Shown: positions 40,959-49,404 of the stretch, one piece after another
Layout of the letters: the number at the start of each line of letters is the position of its first letter
How positions within the stretch are numbered: the stretch's first letter is position 1
From: Microbacterium esteraromaticum
GTDB taxonomy: Bacteria > Actinomycetota > Actinomycetes > Actinomycetales > Microbacteriaceae
Reading direction: 5' to 3'
Assembly: GCF_028747645.1 (NCBI RefSeq)
Contig: NZ_CP118100.1
Location: 186,001 to 250,000, forward strand
DNA length: 64,000 bases
Notes under the pieces: model-generated
The model's input: the letters and a program-made list of their open reading frames with translations, nothing else
The model's database searches: none
What the model was told of the DNA's origin: nothing
Translations under genes and position numbers: made by a program

Positions 40959-41522
40959 ATGCTTTATGACCGCGTTCTGGACCTCGCGGATGCCGAACAA
41001 ATGCGTTCCGAAATTGCTGCGTTGGCTGCGCCGCGCACTCTCATGGTCGAGGGTGTGAGTCAGGGTCGGCTTGGGATCGAGCAGTTTCGATTCTGGGTGA
41101 GCGAACCGGCAGCGGCCTGGGAGATGGTGCGCGACAACGGAGCGAGGTGGTCCTACGTCGAAGGCGTCGTCGATTACGGGGGCGGCGAGCCCCGTCAGCT
41201 GGATTTCATCGCATCTCTACCAGAACAGCTGAAGATGCTCTGGCCAACCGAGTTGTTGCTCTGGGGGAATCGTCCTACGCACTTCCGTCCGGTCCTTCTT
41301 CAACGCATCGGCCAAAGCTCGCTACTTCTCACGCTTGAGCACGGGGAAGACCCCGCAATGCGACAGACGATGGTGGTGGATCGGTTCACCGGCATCGCCA
41401 CAAAGCGAATTGAGTACGACCGCGGGCTGATACTAACGAGCGTCGTTGCCCTTGGTGAAACGCCGCCGAATCTTGACGCTACCTTCGAACCCGTCACCGA
41501 TTGGATCCGCTCAGAATACTGA
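40959..41522 (+). CDS. Uncharacterised 187-residue protein
   Basis: Starts MLYDRVLDLADAEQMRSEIA and contains mixed alpha/beta sequence with several aromatic pairs (FRFWVSEPAAAWEMV, LLWGNRPTHFRPVLL). No membrane helix, signal or known motif. Codon use is typical of the surrounding accessory DNA. It is on its own on the plus strand. Confidence 0.55.
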   Translation: MLYDRVLDLADAEQMRSEIAALAAPRTLMVEGVSQGRLGIEQFRFWVSEPAAAWEMVRDNGARWSYVEGVVDYGGGEPRQLDFIASLPEQLKMLWPTELLLWGNRPTHFRPVLLQRIGQSSLLLTLEHGEDPAMRQTMVVDRFTGIATKRIEYDRGLILTSVVALGETPPNLDATFEPVTDWIRSEY

Positions 41523-41685
41523 GCGCCCGTCGAGCAAAGGCCCGCGTACGGGTTTCTCGGTTTGTGGCGCAACACGCGCGAGGAGGGGGCGCGGACTCCG
41601 TAGACGATCGTCATGACTGCCGGTCGGCAGGGTTTTCCGGCGGACGCGGTTCCGCGGAGATTCACACACTGCGTACCCGGGGCAC

Positions 41686-42246
41686 ATGGGACAATCGTGC
41701 GTGCTCTCCGTTACTCATGAACCGGCTGCTTACGTATGCCCCTTCTGTGGACTTCAGCGGGGCATCTTCAATGAGCGGAATCAACCTTCGGATGTCGTTG
41801 CCGTCACGGAGCGTGCTTTTGCGCGTATCGCGCCGAAGTGGTGGCCGGGTAACGCGGGTGCGGTTCTCGTGATTCCGCGCACGCACGTTGAGAACATCTA
41901 CGCGCTCACCCCGGAGGACGGTCAAGCCGTGTGGGAGCTAACGCAGCGCGTTGCGGTAGGTATTCGATCTGCATACGGGTGCGAGGGTACTTCGATCCGG
42001 CAACACAACGAGCCCGCGGGAGATCAAGACGTCTGGCACCTACACGTACATGTGTTTCCTCGGTATGACTCCGACGATCTCTATCGGCGCCATGATCAGT
42101 CCAGTTGGGTTACACCAGATGATCGAGAACCGTACGCGACGAGGTTGCGTGAAGCTCTAGGCATGCCGTCTTCGTTTGAAGGCTCAGAAGGGCACGGGCG
42201 GTGTGAAGCGAAACACGTTGGTTTCGCGTCGCACGAAGCCCACTGA
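41686..42246 (+). CDS. HIT-family nucleotide hydrolase/transferase
   Basis: 186 residues. YVCPFCGLQRG gives the N-terminal zinc-type Cys pair seen in some HIT proteins, APKWWPGNAGAVLVIPRTHVENIY the first strand-helix, and WHLHVHVFPRY the catalytic HxHxH. It would act on AMP-linked compounds such as dinucleoside polyphosphates. Its last 63 bases overlap the convergent acetyltransferase gene, so the C-terminal tail may be longer than native. Confidence 0.88.
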   Translation: MGQSCVLSVTHEPAAYVCPFCGLQRGIFNERNQPSDVVAVTERAFARIAPKWWPGNAGAVLVIPRTHVENIYALTPEDGQAVWELTQRVAVGIRSAYGCEGTSIRQHNEPAGDQDVWHLHVHVFPRYDSDDLYRRHDQSSWVTPDDREPYATRLREALGMPSSFEGSEGHGRCEAKHVGFASHEAH

Positions 42247-42654
42247 CTCATACAGTCGCTGTGCCAGCTCGCGCGACGGCCGTGATGTGAGGTCGAGGGT
42301 TCGGATCCCGCGTTCAGTGGCGAGTTCGGTCATCCGAATCAACAGAGCTCGGGCGATGCCCTTCCCTCGCATTTCGTCGTCTACGACGACGTCGTCTACG
42401 TGACCCCGAAGTCCTGTCGGCAGGGGGAAGGTCACGAGGGTTGCGGCACCAACGATCCTCTCGTGATCGCGTACGACAAGCAGCTCCGTCTCGTGGTGAG
42501 TGACGATCGCTTCCCGACGAGGCCGGTCAACCGTAGCCGTCGTTGAAAGTTGGGCGAGCAGATGCGCGACGTCCTTTGCGTCGGCGTCAGTGACGGACGA
42601 CAGCACTTCGACAGTTGCGGCGATTCCACTTACTCCGACACCATAGCCAGTCAT
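42184..42654 (-). CDS. GNAT-family N-acetyltransferase
   Basis: 156 residues. Strand 4 is HVDDVVVDDEMRGKGIARAL (the acetyl-CoA motif R/Q-x-x-G-x-G/A), followed by RTLDLTSRPSRELAQRLYESVGF (motif B). It would transfer acetyl from acetyl-CoA to an amine. ATG 42654 is the last gene of the lower-GC segment; beyond it the high-GC operons resume. Confidence 0.87.
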   Translation of the reverse strand: MTGYGVGVSGIAATVEVLSSVTDADAKDVAHLLAQLSTTATVDRPRREAIVTHHETELLVVRDHERIVGAATLVTFPLPTGLRGHVDDVVVDDEMRGKGIARALLIRMTELATERGIRTLDLTSRPSRELAQRLYESVGFVRRETNVFRFTPPVPF

Positions 42655-42758
42655 CCATACGTTAACCCCCTGCCGAAACCATTGCCCGCCGAAAGACCCT
42701 CGGCACCGTTTTCGGCCGGCGTCGCGCCAGCATCCGACACCGCCCGCTCATGCCTGCG

Positions 42759-42989
42759 TTACTGCTCTCGCGCGCGGCGCCGGCGCGCGGCGTCGCGCAC
42801 CGCGTCGACGCCACGGTGCGCTGCGGTGAGCAGCGGCACGAGCAGGGCGTCGTGCACGACGACCGCCGCGACCAACCAGATGGCGACACCGAGCAACTGT
42901 TGCAGGTTCTGCGTGGTCACCAGCAGCCACGCGCCGTAGGCGATGCCGGCGGCCCCCACCGCCCACAGCAGCATCCGCGCGGCACCCAT
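42759..42989 (-). CDS. Two-helix membrane protein of the Mo-oxidoreductase operon
   Basis: 76 residues with helices at about 6-25 (LLWAVGAAGIAYGAWLLV) and 34-56, then a basic tail (RDAARRRRAREQ). ATG 42989 overlaps the stop of the oxidoreductase (TGATG), so it belongs to that operon. It may be a membrane partner of the cytochrome b or oxidoreductase; no motif proves it. Confidence 0.7.
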   Translation of the reverse strand: MGAARMLLWAVGAAGIAYGAWLLVTTQNLQQLLGVAIWLVAAVVVHDALLVPLLTAAHRGVDAVRDAARRRRAREQ

Positions 42990-43594
42990 CAGAGCACCTC
43001 GATCGTGTGCAACCACTTGGTCTGCAGCACTCCCGGCCGCCCGGGCGCGATCACACGTGCCGGGTAGCCGTGATCGAGCGAGAGGCGCTCGCCGTTGAGG
43101 CGCAGGGCGATCAGAGTGAGCGGATCCCGCGCGTACACGGCAGGCATCGTCGTCACCGAGAACGCTCCGCGCTGCTGCAGACTGCGCAGGCGCAGGTCTT
43201 CGCCGGGCCCCGCTCCGACCAGCATCATCAGCTCAGCCAACCGCACCCCCGACCAGTCGGCCACCGCCGTCCACCCCTCGACGCACGCGATCGGCAGCGT
43301 CTCGGTGCGCTGCGGCAGCCCCGCCAGCTCATGCGCCGACAGCACGGCCGTACGGGCCCCGTTGCGCAGTGTGAGTCTCCAGTCGGGATCGGATGCCAGC
43401 GCGACCGCTCCGGCCTGCGCAGCCGTGCGGTTCACCGGCACCCGCTGCGGCGCATCCAGCCGGCGCCGCTCATCGGCGAGGCTGAACGGCCCCCACGGCA
43501 ACACGCTGTGTGTCAGCGCCAACGCCCCCATCGCCGCCGAACCCGCCGCCACCCCCGTCAAGAACCGGCGACGCGAGACACGCTCATCGGTCAT
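42989..43594 (-). CDS. Molybdopterin-dependent (sulfite-oxidase-like) oxidoreductase, Tat-exported
   Basis: About 201 residues. SRRRFLTGVAAGSAAMGALA is a twin-arginine signal; the mature part shows LPIACVEGWTAVADWSGVRL (the Cys that ligates molybdenum), ARDPLTLIALRLNGERLSLDHGYPARVIAPG (the pterin pocket segment) and VLQTKWLHTIEV. Shorter than YedY-type enzymes but complete as a core domain. ATG 43594 overlaps the cytochrome b stop by eleven bases. With the cytochrome it could form a membrane-linked electron path; the substrate is unknown. Confidence 0.85.
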   Translation of the reverse strand: MTDERVSRRRFLTGVAAGSAAMGALALTHSVLPWGPFSLADERRRLDAPQRVPVNRTAAQAGAVALASDPDWRLTLRNGARTAVLSAHELAGLPQRTETLPIACVEGWTAVADWSGVRLAELMMLVGAGPGEDLRLRSLQQRGAFSVTTMPAVYARDPLTLIALRLNGERLSLDHGYPARVIAPGRPGVLQTKWLHTIEVL

Positions 43595-44234
43595 CGTCGG
43601 CCTCCTCGCCCGCATCGCGCCGCCAATGCCGCCGGATCGCCGGCAGCTGCACGCCGATGTGCACCAGCAGCGCGCCCATCAGCATCCACGACAACGCGAA
43701 ATGCGTGCGCCGAAAAGAGAACGTCCACGGATACCACTCGAGCGCATTCAGCACACCCGTCACCGGCACCACCAGCGCGGTCGCCACGAGCACGGCGATC
43801 GACGCCCGCTCGACCAGATCGGCCACGCCGCGCACCGGCGGCCACCGGAACAGTCGCGGGTACACCGTCCACAGCTTCGCCAGCAGTAGAGGCAGCAGCA
43901 TGCTGCCCGAGACGACATGGATGCCCTGCGTCCACGCATACAGACCGATCGGCCGTGTCGGCAACGGCAGCCACGGCAACGGGCTCTGCAGCAGATGGCT
44001 GTACACTCCGGTGGCGAAGCACGCCACCAGCGCCAGCGCCAGCATCCGTCCGATCACCACCGCCATGCGCGTGTCACGCACCGGTGAACGCAACAGTTCC
44101 TGCACCTGCTGCGATCGCCGCTGCAGCATGCCAGACACCCGGTCGACGACCGAGACGGTCGCGCCGGAGTCTGCCGCGTGGGGGGCATCCATGACGACAG
44201 TGTGCGCCGGTGCGATCCGGGTGGCATCGGGCAT
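43584..44234 (-). CDS. Cytochrome b561/thiosulfate-reductase-type membrane protein
   Basis: 216 residues with about four helices (MLALALVACFATGVYSHLL, GIHVVSGSMLLPLLLAKLW, ASIAVLVATALVVPVTGVLNA, HFALSWMLMGALLVHIGVQL). His residues in GVYSHLL, GIHVVSG, RTHFALSW and VHIGVQL are placed to hold b-type hemes. ATG 44234 begins MPDATRIAPAH; ATG 44192 is possible. First gene of the three-gene Mo-oxidoreductase unit, divergent from the phosphorylase operon. Confidence 0.82.
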   Translation of the reverse strand: MPDATRIAPAHTVVMDAPHAADSGATVSVVDRVSGMLQRRSQQVQELLRSPVRDTRMAVVIGRMLALALVACFATGVYSHLLQSPLPWLPLPTRPIGLYAWTQGIHVVSGSMLLPLLLAKLWTVYPRLFRWPPVRGVADLVERASIAVLVATALVVPVTGVLNALEWYPWTFSFRRTHFALSWMLMGALLVHIGVQLPAIRRHWRRDAGEEADDDR

Positions 44235-44333
44235 CCGCTTACGAGACCGTGACAGTCACCCCTCGCGGGCGCTGTCACCGCGCTGTAAGGAACAGGGGTA
44301 CCGCGACGCGCCACCCCGACCCATGCTGGACAC

Positions 44334-45191
44334 ATGCACCCCGCGCACACACCCGTCGACATCGCCGTCGTGGGCGGATCCGGCCTCGCCGAGATCCCGC
44401 TGGACGATGCCCGTGCCCTCCTGCCTGTCGCGACCCCGTACGGTCCCGTCCCCGGCATCACCGTCGGCGACCTCGCCGGCCGCCGCGTCGCGTTCGTCGC
44501 CCGCCACGGGGCCGGCCACCGCGTGCCGCCGCACCGGCTGAACAGCCGTGCGCACCTGTGGGCGCTCGCGGCGCTCGGCGCGAAGACCCTGCTGTCGACC
44601 AACGCCGTCGGCGGCCTCACCGCGACCCTGCGCCCCGGCGACCTGGTGCTCACCGACCAACTCATCGACCGCACGCACGGCCGCGCCGACACGTACTTCG
44701 ACGGCGACGACAGCACCGGCGGGGTGCAGCACCTGCCCTTCGCCGAGCCGTACAGCCGCCGACTGCGGCGTCACGCGCACGCCGTACTGGTCGGCATGGA
44801 CGAGCGCGTGCACCCTGCGGGCACGAGCGTCGTCATTCAAGGCCCCCGCTTCGCGACCCGCGCCGAAGCCGACTGGCACCGCGCGATGGGAGCCGACCTG
44901 GTCAACATGACCCAGCTGCCCGAGGCCGCGCTCGCCGCCGAACTGGGCCTGGAGCACCTCAACATCGCCGTCGTCACCGACACCGACACCGACGCCGGGA
45001 TGGGCGACGACGACACCTCAGCGACCGCCGAACGCGTCTTCGCCGTCATGGCCGCGGCCACCCCGCGGCTCATCGCCGCGGTGCGCACGATCATCCCGGC
45101 CCTGCCGCTCGACGGCCCGCCCAACCCCGCTCTGCCACCCGAAGCGACGCACGCCATTCTGGAACGGCAGGTGGGGGCGGGGTCACCATGA
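44334..45191 (+). CDS. S-methyl-5'-thioadenosine / purine-nucleoside phosphorylase
   Basis: 285 residues of the MTAP branch of the PNP family. IAVVGGSGLAEIP, VAFVARHGAGHRVPPHRLNSRA (phosphate and ribose site) and NAVGGLTATLRPGDLVLTDQ, then VVIQGPRFATRAEADW and VNMTQLPEAALAAELGLEHLN. It would split methylthioadenosine or a purine nucleoside with phosphate. It overlaps the epimerase gene by four bases (ATGA). Salvage of methylthioadenosine would fit the methyltransferase and methionine genes of the window, but the context here is sugar metabolism. Confidence 0.88.
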   Translation: MHPAHTPVDIAVVGGSGLAEIPLDDARALLPVATPYGPVPGITVGDLAGRRVAFVARHGAGHRVPPHRLNSRAHLWALAALGAKTLLSTNAVGGLTATLRPGDLVLTDQLIDRTHGRADTYFDGDDSTGGVQHLPFAEPYSRRLRRHAHAVLVGMDERVHPAGTSVVIQGPRFATRAEADWHRAMGADLVNMTQLPEAALAAELGLEHLNIAVVTDTDTDAGMGDDDTSATAERVFAVMAAATPRLIAAVRTIIPALPLDGPPNPALPPEATHAILERQVGAGSP

Positions 45192-46264
45192 GCACCATCG
45201 GGCGGATGCTGGTCACCGGCGGCGCCGGCTTCATCGGCGGCGCCGTCGTGGCGCAGGCGCTCGCCGCGGGGTGGCAGGTGCGCGTGCTCGACTCGCTGCG
45301 CGCCGACGTGCACGGCAGCACAGCGGATGCCGAGCCGCCTTCGAATGTCGAGACGGTCATCGGCGATGTGCGCGACCGCGACGTGCTGGATGCCGCCCTG
45401 CGCGACGTCGACCTGGTCTGCCACCAGGCGGCCAAAGTCGGACTGGGCGTCGACATCGCCGACGCCCCCGACTACGTCGCCTCGAACTCGCTCGCCACGG
45501 CCGTACTGCTGACCGCGATGCGTGACGCCCGTATCGACCGGCTCGTACTGGCCTCGTCGATGGTCGTCTACGGCGAAGGGCTCTACCGCGACGGCGATCG
45601 GCTCGTCAACGCACCCCCGCGCGCACGGGCAGATCTCGAGCGCGGCCTGTTCGAGCCGCGCTCGGCGTCTGGCCGGCCATTGCAGCCCGAGCTCATCGAC
45701 GAAGACCGGCCATGCGACCCGCGCAATGTGTACGCCGCGACCAAACTCGAACAAGAGCTGCTCGCCCGCGACTGGGCCCGGTCGACCGGCGGCCGGGCCG
45801 CGATGCTGCGGTACCACAACGTGTACGGGCCGCACATGCCGCAGGGCACGCCATACGCCGGGGTCGCGGCACTTTTCCGCACGGCGCTCGAACGCGGCCA
45901 GACGCCCCGAGTGTTCGAAGACGGCCGCCAGCGCCGTGATTTCGTGCACGTCAGTGATGTCGCCTCAGCCAACCTGGCCGCCGCGCGCTGGACCGACGAG
46001 CAGGCCGCCGGCACCAGTCGCGCCTTCAACGTCGGCAGCGGCGACGTGCACACGATCGGCGAGTTCGCGCAGGTGCTCTGCGATGCGCTGGGTGCCCCCG
46101 CTCCGCAGATCACCGGCGAGTTCCGTATGGGCGATGTGCGGCACATCACCGCCTCATCCGCCCGCATCCGCGCCGAGCTCGACTGGCGGCCCCAGGTGCC
46201 GTTCGACGCGGGCGTGCGGGCGTTCGCCACCGCACCGCTCCGTCCCGCGGCGGTGCGGGTGTGA
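45188..46264 (+). CDS. NAD-dependent nucleotide-sugar epimerase/dehydratase
   Basis: 358 residues. MLVTGGAGFIGGAVVAQAL is the NAD site; LVLASSMVVYGEG and DPRNVYAATKLEQELL give the Ser and YxxxK catalytic residues; YHNVYGPHMPQGTPY and RRDFVHVSDVASANL are the sugar-nucleotide-binding segments. It would modify an NDP-sugar for surface glycan. It overlaps the phosphorylase stop and the next gene's GTG (46261). Confidence 0.9.
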   Translation: MSTIGRMLVTGGAGFIGGAVVAQALAAGWQVRVLDSLRADVHGSTADAEPPSNVETVIGDVRDRDVLDAALRDVDLVCHQAAKVGLGVDIADAPDYVASNSLATAVLLTAMRDARIDRLVLASSMVVYGEGLYRDGDRLVNAPPRARADLERGLFEPRSASGRPLQPELIDEDRPCDPRNVYAATKLEQELLARDWARSTGGRAAMLRYHNVYGPHMPQGTPYAGVAALFRTALERGQTPRVFEDGRQRRDFVHVSDVASANLAAARWTDEQAAGTSRAFNVGSGDVHTIGEFAQVLCDALGAPAPQITGEFRMGDVRHITASSARIRAELDWRPQVPFDAGVRAFATAPLRPAAVRV

Positions 46265-47655
46265 CCGCGCAGAGGACTGCTACCGGGTCGGTCGCGCCGC
46301 ACACCGCAGAGCCGAGCGGGCGGCTCGCGCTCTGGGGCGGCGTCGCCGCTCTCGTGCTGATCGCCGCCGCGATCGCCGTGCCCGCGATCACCGGGTGGAA
46401 CGTGCACGTGCGCTGGTTCCCACCCCTGCACGCCGAATGGGCACCGCGCGTCGGACCCGGCCTGCCCGCCGCGATCGCCGTGGGAGTGCTCGTGATCGCC
46501 TACGGCGACCGGGTCGCCCGCACCCTGCGCTGGGGCGGCCTGCTGCCCGTGGTGTTCGCCGCCGCTCTGGCCTGGTTGCTCTCGCTTGCGCTCATCGACG
46601 GCCTCGACGGCATCGGCACGATCCTCGATCACCGCTACGAGTACCTGGGCACGGCCCGCGAGGTCACCGACTTCACCGCCACGCTGCGCGAGTACGTCTC
46701 ACGCATCCCGTTCGCACATCCCGACAACTGGCCGGTGCACATCGCCGGCCACCCGCCCGGCGCCCTGCTGTTCTTCTACCTGCTGGTCCAGCTCGGGCTG
46801 GGCAGTGCACTCGCCGCGGGGTTCGTCGTCACCGTGATCGGCGCCACCATCCCGATCGCCGTACTCGATACGATGCGCACACTCGGCGCCGAGACCCATG
46901 CGCGCCGGGCAGCACCGCTGCTGGCCATCGGCCCGGCGGCGATCTGGATCGCTGTCTCGGGCGATGGCATGTTCGCGGCCGTTGCCGCATGGGGCATCTG
47001 GGCACTCGCGCGTGCGACGCGCGCTGGGCATCACCGACGGGTCGGAAAGACGATGCTCTGGGCGGTGCTGGCCGGCCTGCTGCTGGGATACTGCGTCATG
47101 CTCTCGTACGGGCTGCCCCTGCTGGGCGTTCTCGCGGTCGCCGTGCTGATCGCCGGTCGCAGCTGGTGGCCCCTGCCGGTCGCGGCCGTGACCGCTCTGG
47201 CTGTTGTGCTGGCATTCGCCGTCGCAGGGTTCGCCTGGTGGGAGGCATTTCCGGTGCTGCACCAGCGCTACTGGGACGGCGTGGCATCGAACCGGCCGGC
47301 CGCCTACTGGTTGTGGGGCAACCTCGCGGCCTTCGCCATCAGCGCCGGCCCCATGGTCGGTGCCTCACTGGCCGGCGCGGTGGGTACCGCCGCGCGCGGC
47401 TTCCGCACGCCCCGCGACGAGCATCCGAGTGGCATCCGAATCGTACTGTTGCTCACCCTCGCCGGGTGGCTGATGGTGCTACTGGCCGACGTCTCGGGCA
47501 TGAGCCGCGCCGAGGTCGAACGCATCTGGTTGCCGTTCGTGCCCTGGGCGCTGCTGGGGCTGTCGCTGTTCTCACCGAAGGTGCGCCGGGTGGCGTTGGC
47601 CGTGCAGGTGGTGTTCGCGATCGTCGTGCAGTCGCTGCTGCAGACGGGGTGGTGA
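46261..47655 (+). CDS. Polytopic membrane protein, GT-C-like, of the glycan cluster
   Basis: 464 residues with about ten to twelve hydrophobic helices; start GTG 46261 overlaps the epimerase stop. A large loop after the fourth helix holds HRYEYLGTAREVTDFTATL and AHPDNWPVHIAGHPPGALLF, the kind of Asp/His-rich loop found in polyprenyl-phosphate-dependent glycosyltransferases. No proven family motif. It may transfer a lipid-linked sugar made by the GT2 and epimerase genes. Inference from context. Confidence 0.7.
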   Translation: MTAQRTATGSVAPHTAEPSGRLALWGGVAALVLIAAAIAVPAITGWNVHVRWFPPLHAEWAPRVGPGLPAAIAVGVLVIAYGDRVARTLRWGGLLPVVFAAALAWLLSLALIDGLDGIGTILDHRYEYLGTAREVTDFTATLREYVSRIPFAHPDNWPVHIAGHPPGALLFFYLLVQLGLGSALAAGFVVTVIGATIPIAVLDTMRTLGAETHARRAAPLLAIGPAAIWIAVSGDGMFAAVAAWGIWALARATRAGHHRRVGKTMLWAVLAGLLLGYCVMLSYGLPLLGVLAVAVLIAGRSWWPLPVAAVTALAVVLAFAVAGFAWWEAFPVLHQRYWDGVASNRPAAYWLWGNLAAFAISAGPMVGASLAGAVGTAARGFRTPRDEHPSGIRIVLLLTLAGWLMVLLADVSGMSRAEVERIWLPFVPWALLGLSLFSPKVRRVALAVQVVFAIVVQSLLQTGW

Positions 47656-47665
47656 CCGCGGAGGT

Positions 47666-47893
47666 TCAGTCGGCGGGGTCGCCGGACGCCGCCGAATCGG
47701 ATGCTGCTCCGCCGGCCTCGTCAGCCGTCGGCGTCACGGTGATCGGAACCGTCACGTGCGTGGTGCCGAGGTCGATGCCGAGCAGATCGACGGGCGGGGC
47801 CTCGTCGAGACGCTCGGTGGTGTCGTTCGGCTCCAGCGGTTCACCGGGCAGCGCGGCCCATGCGCTCGGTTCCTGCGGCTTCTGCGTGAACAT
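47666..47893 (-). CDS. Small acidic Pro/Thr-rich protein, unknown
   Basis: About 75 residues, MFTQKPQEPSAWAALPG at the start, with an acidic C-terminus (ASDSAASGDPAD). No membrane helix or motif. ATG 47893 or 47899 may be used. It converges on the glycan membrane protein. Confidence 0.5.
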   Translation of the reverse strand: MFTQKPQEPSAWAALPGEPLEPNDTTERLDEAPPVDLLGIDLGTTHVTVPITVTPTADEAGGAASDSAASGDPAD

Positions 47894-47946
47894 GCCCATC
47901 TGACCATTGTCGCGCGCACCTGCGCCGGGTGGGTCACAGAACGGCG

Positions 47947-48309
47947 TCAGCCGCGGGCATCCACGCCTCTCCCGGCATCCGCATCACGCACGGCGTCGAC
48001 GAGGTCGCGCCACGGGCCGCGCAGGTGGGAATCAGGCACGACCTGCTCGAGCTGTTCGTCGCGCTCTGTGGCGTTGACCCGCACATGGATGGTCCAGACG
48101 TAGCGGTCGGCGCCCGGCATGTCATCGCCGGGTGGGTTCTCGGGGTCGTCGTTCCACGGGCACCGGTCGACCAGCGTCTTCCACTGCGGGGTCTGCGCCG
48201 GTGGGGGCTCGGCTCGCCAGCGTCGCCGCAACCCGGCGATCCCGCCAGTGCGCACCACGGCGATCACGAGGTGCTCCGGCTCGCCGTCAGCGGGGGTCTC
48301 GGCGGGCAT
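47947..48309 (-). CDS. Emfourin-like protealysin inhibitor
   Basis: About 120 residues from ATG 48309 (GAGGGG seven bases upstream; ATG 48330 possible). HLVIAVVRTGGIAGLRRRWRAE resembles the emfourin signature (vxvxRsGGfaGlxrxw), and YVWTIHVRVNA and the C-terminal PDSHLRGPWRDLVDAVRDA complete the small domain. Emfourins inhibit the M4 protease protealysin and are encoded beside it. Here the gene overlaps the 3' end of such a protease by about 20 bases, so the pair is a protease with its own inhibitor. Confidence 0.7.
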   Translation of the reverse strand: MPAETPADGEPEHLVIAVVRTGGIAGLRRRWRAEPPPAQTPQWKTLVDRCPWNDDPENPPGDDMPGADRYVWTIHVRVNATERDEQLEQVVPDSHLRGPWRDLVDAVRDADAGRGVDARG

Positions 48310-49372
48310 CCGCTGCCCCTCTCTGCTCATCGAGCACTCCCACCGCGATCCACGCCTCACGCACTGCCCTCTCGACGGCGTCGCCGACGGTAGAGGCTTC
48401 GATCAGTGTGCGCTCGGCGAACTGCACGAAGTCGGCGTCGGCCGGCAGGCCGCCCGTCAGCGTGCGGTACCAGACCTGACCCGCACCCTCCCACGCGTAC
48501 CCGCCGAGCGTGCGAGCCGCCAGCGCGAACGCACGATTCGGGATGCCCGAGTTGATGTGCACACCGCCGTTGTCTTCGGCCGTGTGGACATAGTCGCGCA
48601 TGTGCGCCGGTTGCGGATCACGGCCCAGCTCGTCATCGTCGTACGCCGTGCCCGGGTGGAGCATGTCGCGCAGCGCGCGGCCATGCACGGCATCGGTGAA
48701 GATGCCTTCACCGACCAACCAACTCGCCTCGTGAGCGGCCTGCCCCTGAAGATGCTGCTCGGTGAGCGCCCCGAGCACGTCGGCGACCGACTCGTTCAGC
48801 GCGCCCGGCTGCCCCTGATAGATCAGGCCGGCGCTGCTCTGGATCACTCCGTGGCCGAGCTCGTGCGCGATCACCGACACCGAGCGGGTGAACCCGCCGA
48901 ACACCTCGCCGTCGCCGTCGCCGAACACCATGCGCGAACCGTCCCAGAACGCGTTGTCGTAGTCGACGCCGTAGTGCACCGTCGCGTTCAGCGCCGCACC
49001 AGCCCCGTCGAGCGAGTCACGCCCGAACGCGTCAAGCAGCAGATCGAACGTCGCCCCGAGCCCATCGAACGCCTCATTCACCGTTTTGTCGGAGACGGGT
49101 GGGTCGTCTTCGCCGCGCACTCGCACACCCGGCAGTCGTTCGGTGTTCTGCGCGTCGAAGATCGTGCGGGTGGGGGCGGCCGTCACCTCGGCGACCAGCG
49201 CTCCCGAGGCGTCGATCGACAGCTCGAGCGTGGAGTGGTACGGCGGACGCCCCGCGATCAGCGTCTGCCTGGCCGCCTGCGCGGCGTGCGAATAGCGCCC
49301 CGACGCCGCCAGACGGGCCAGCAGGTACCCCGGCACGATGCCCTGTCTCGAATACGGCCGGATGCTGTCCAT
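48287..49372 (-). CDS. Protealysin-type M4 metallopeptidase
   Basis: 361 residues. The short N-terminal precursor IRPYSRQGIVPGYLLARLA is typical of protealysins, which lack the long thermolysin propeptide and a signal peptide. The zinc site is VSVIAHELGHGVIQSSAGL (HExxH) with the downstream Glu in GALNESVADVLGAL, and GGVHINSGIPNRAFALAA holds the substrate His/Asn. It hydrolyses proteins, inside or after lysis or by special export. It is followed by its inhibitor gene. Confidence 0.9.
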   Translation of the reverse strand: MDSIRPYSRQGIVPGYLLARLAASGRYSHAAQAARQTLIAGRPPYHSTLELSIDASGALVAEVTAAPTRTIFDAQNTERLPGVRVRGEDDPPVSDKTVNEAFDGLGATFDLLLDAFGRDSLDGAGAALNATVHYGVDYDNAFWDGSRMVFGDGDGEVFGGFTRSVSVIAHELGHGVIQSSAGLIYQGQPGALNESVADVLGALTEQHLQGQAAHEASWLVGEGIFTDAVHGRALRDMLHPGTAYDDDELGRDPQPAHMRDYVHTAEDNGGVHINSGIPNRAFALAARTLGGYAWEGAGQVWYRTLTGGLPADADFVQFAERTLIEASTVGDAVERAVREAWIAVGVLDEQRGAADARRDPR

Positions 49373-49404
49373 GCGCCCGACGATACGCCTGGTCGCCGAC
49401 GCTG

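Larger units (their letters stand above)
29184..42758. other. Lower-GC accessory segment splitting a glycan/redox gene cluster
   Basis: From the end of the methyltransferase to the start of the Mo-oxidoreductase cluster the DNA is visibly poorer in G+C, uses more A/T-ending codons, and holds short single genes of mixed orientation, degraded genes and paralogous modules. Flanking operons are compact and very GC-rich. No integrase, transposase, tRNA or direct-repeat edge was recognised, so the mechanism of gain is not shown and the exact ends are approximate. Confidence 0.5.
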
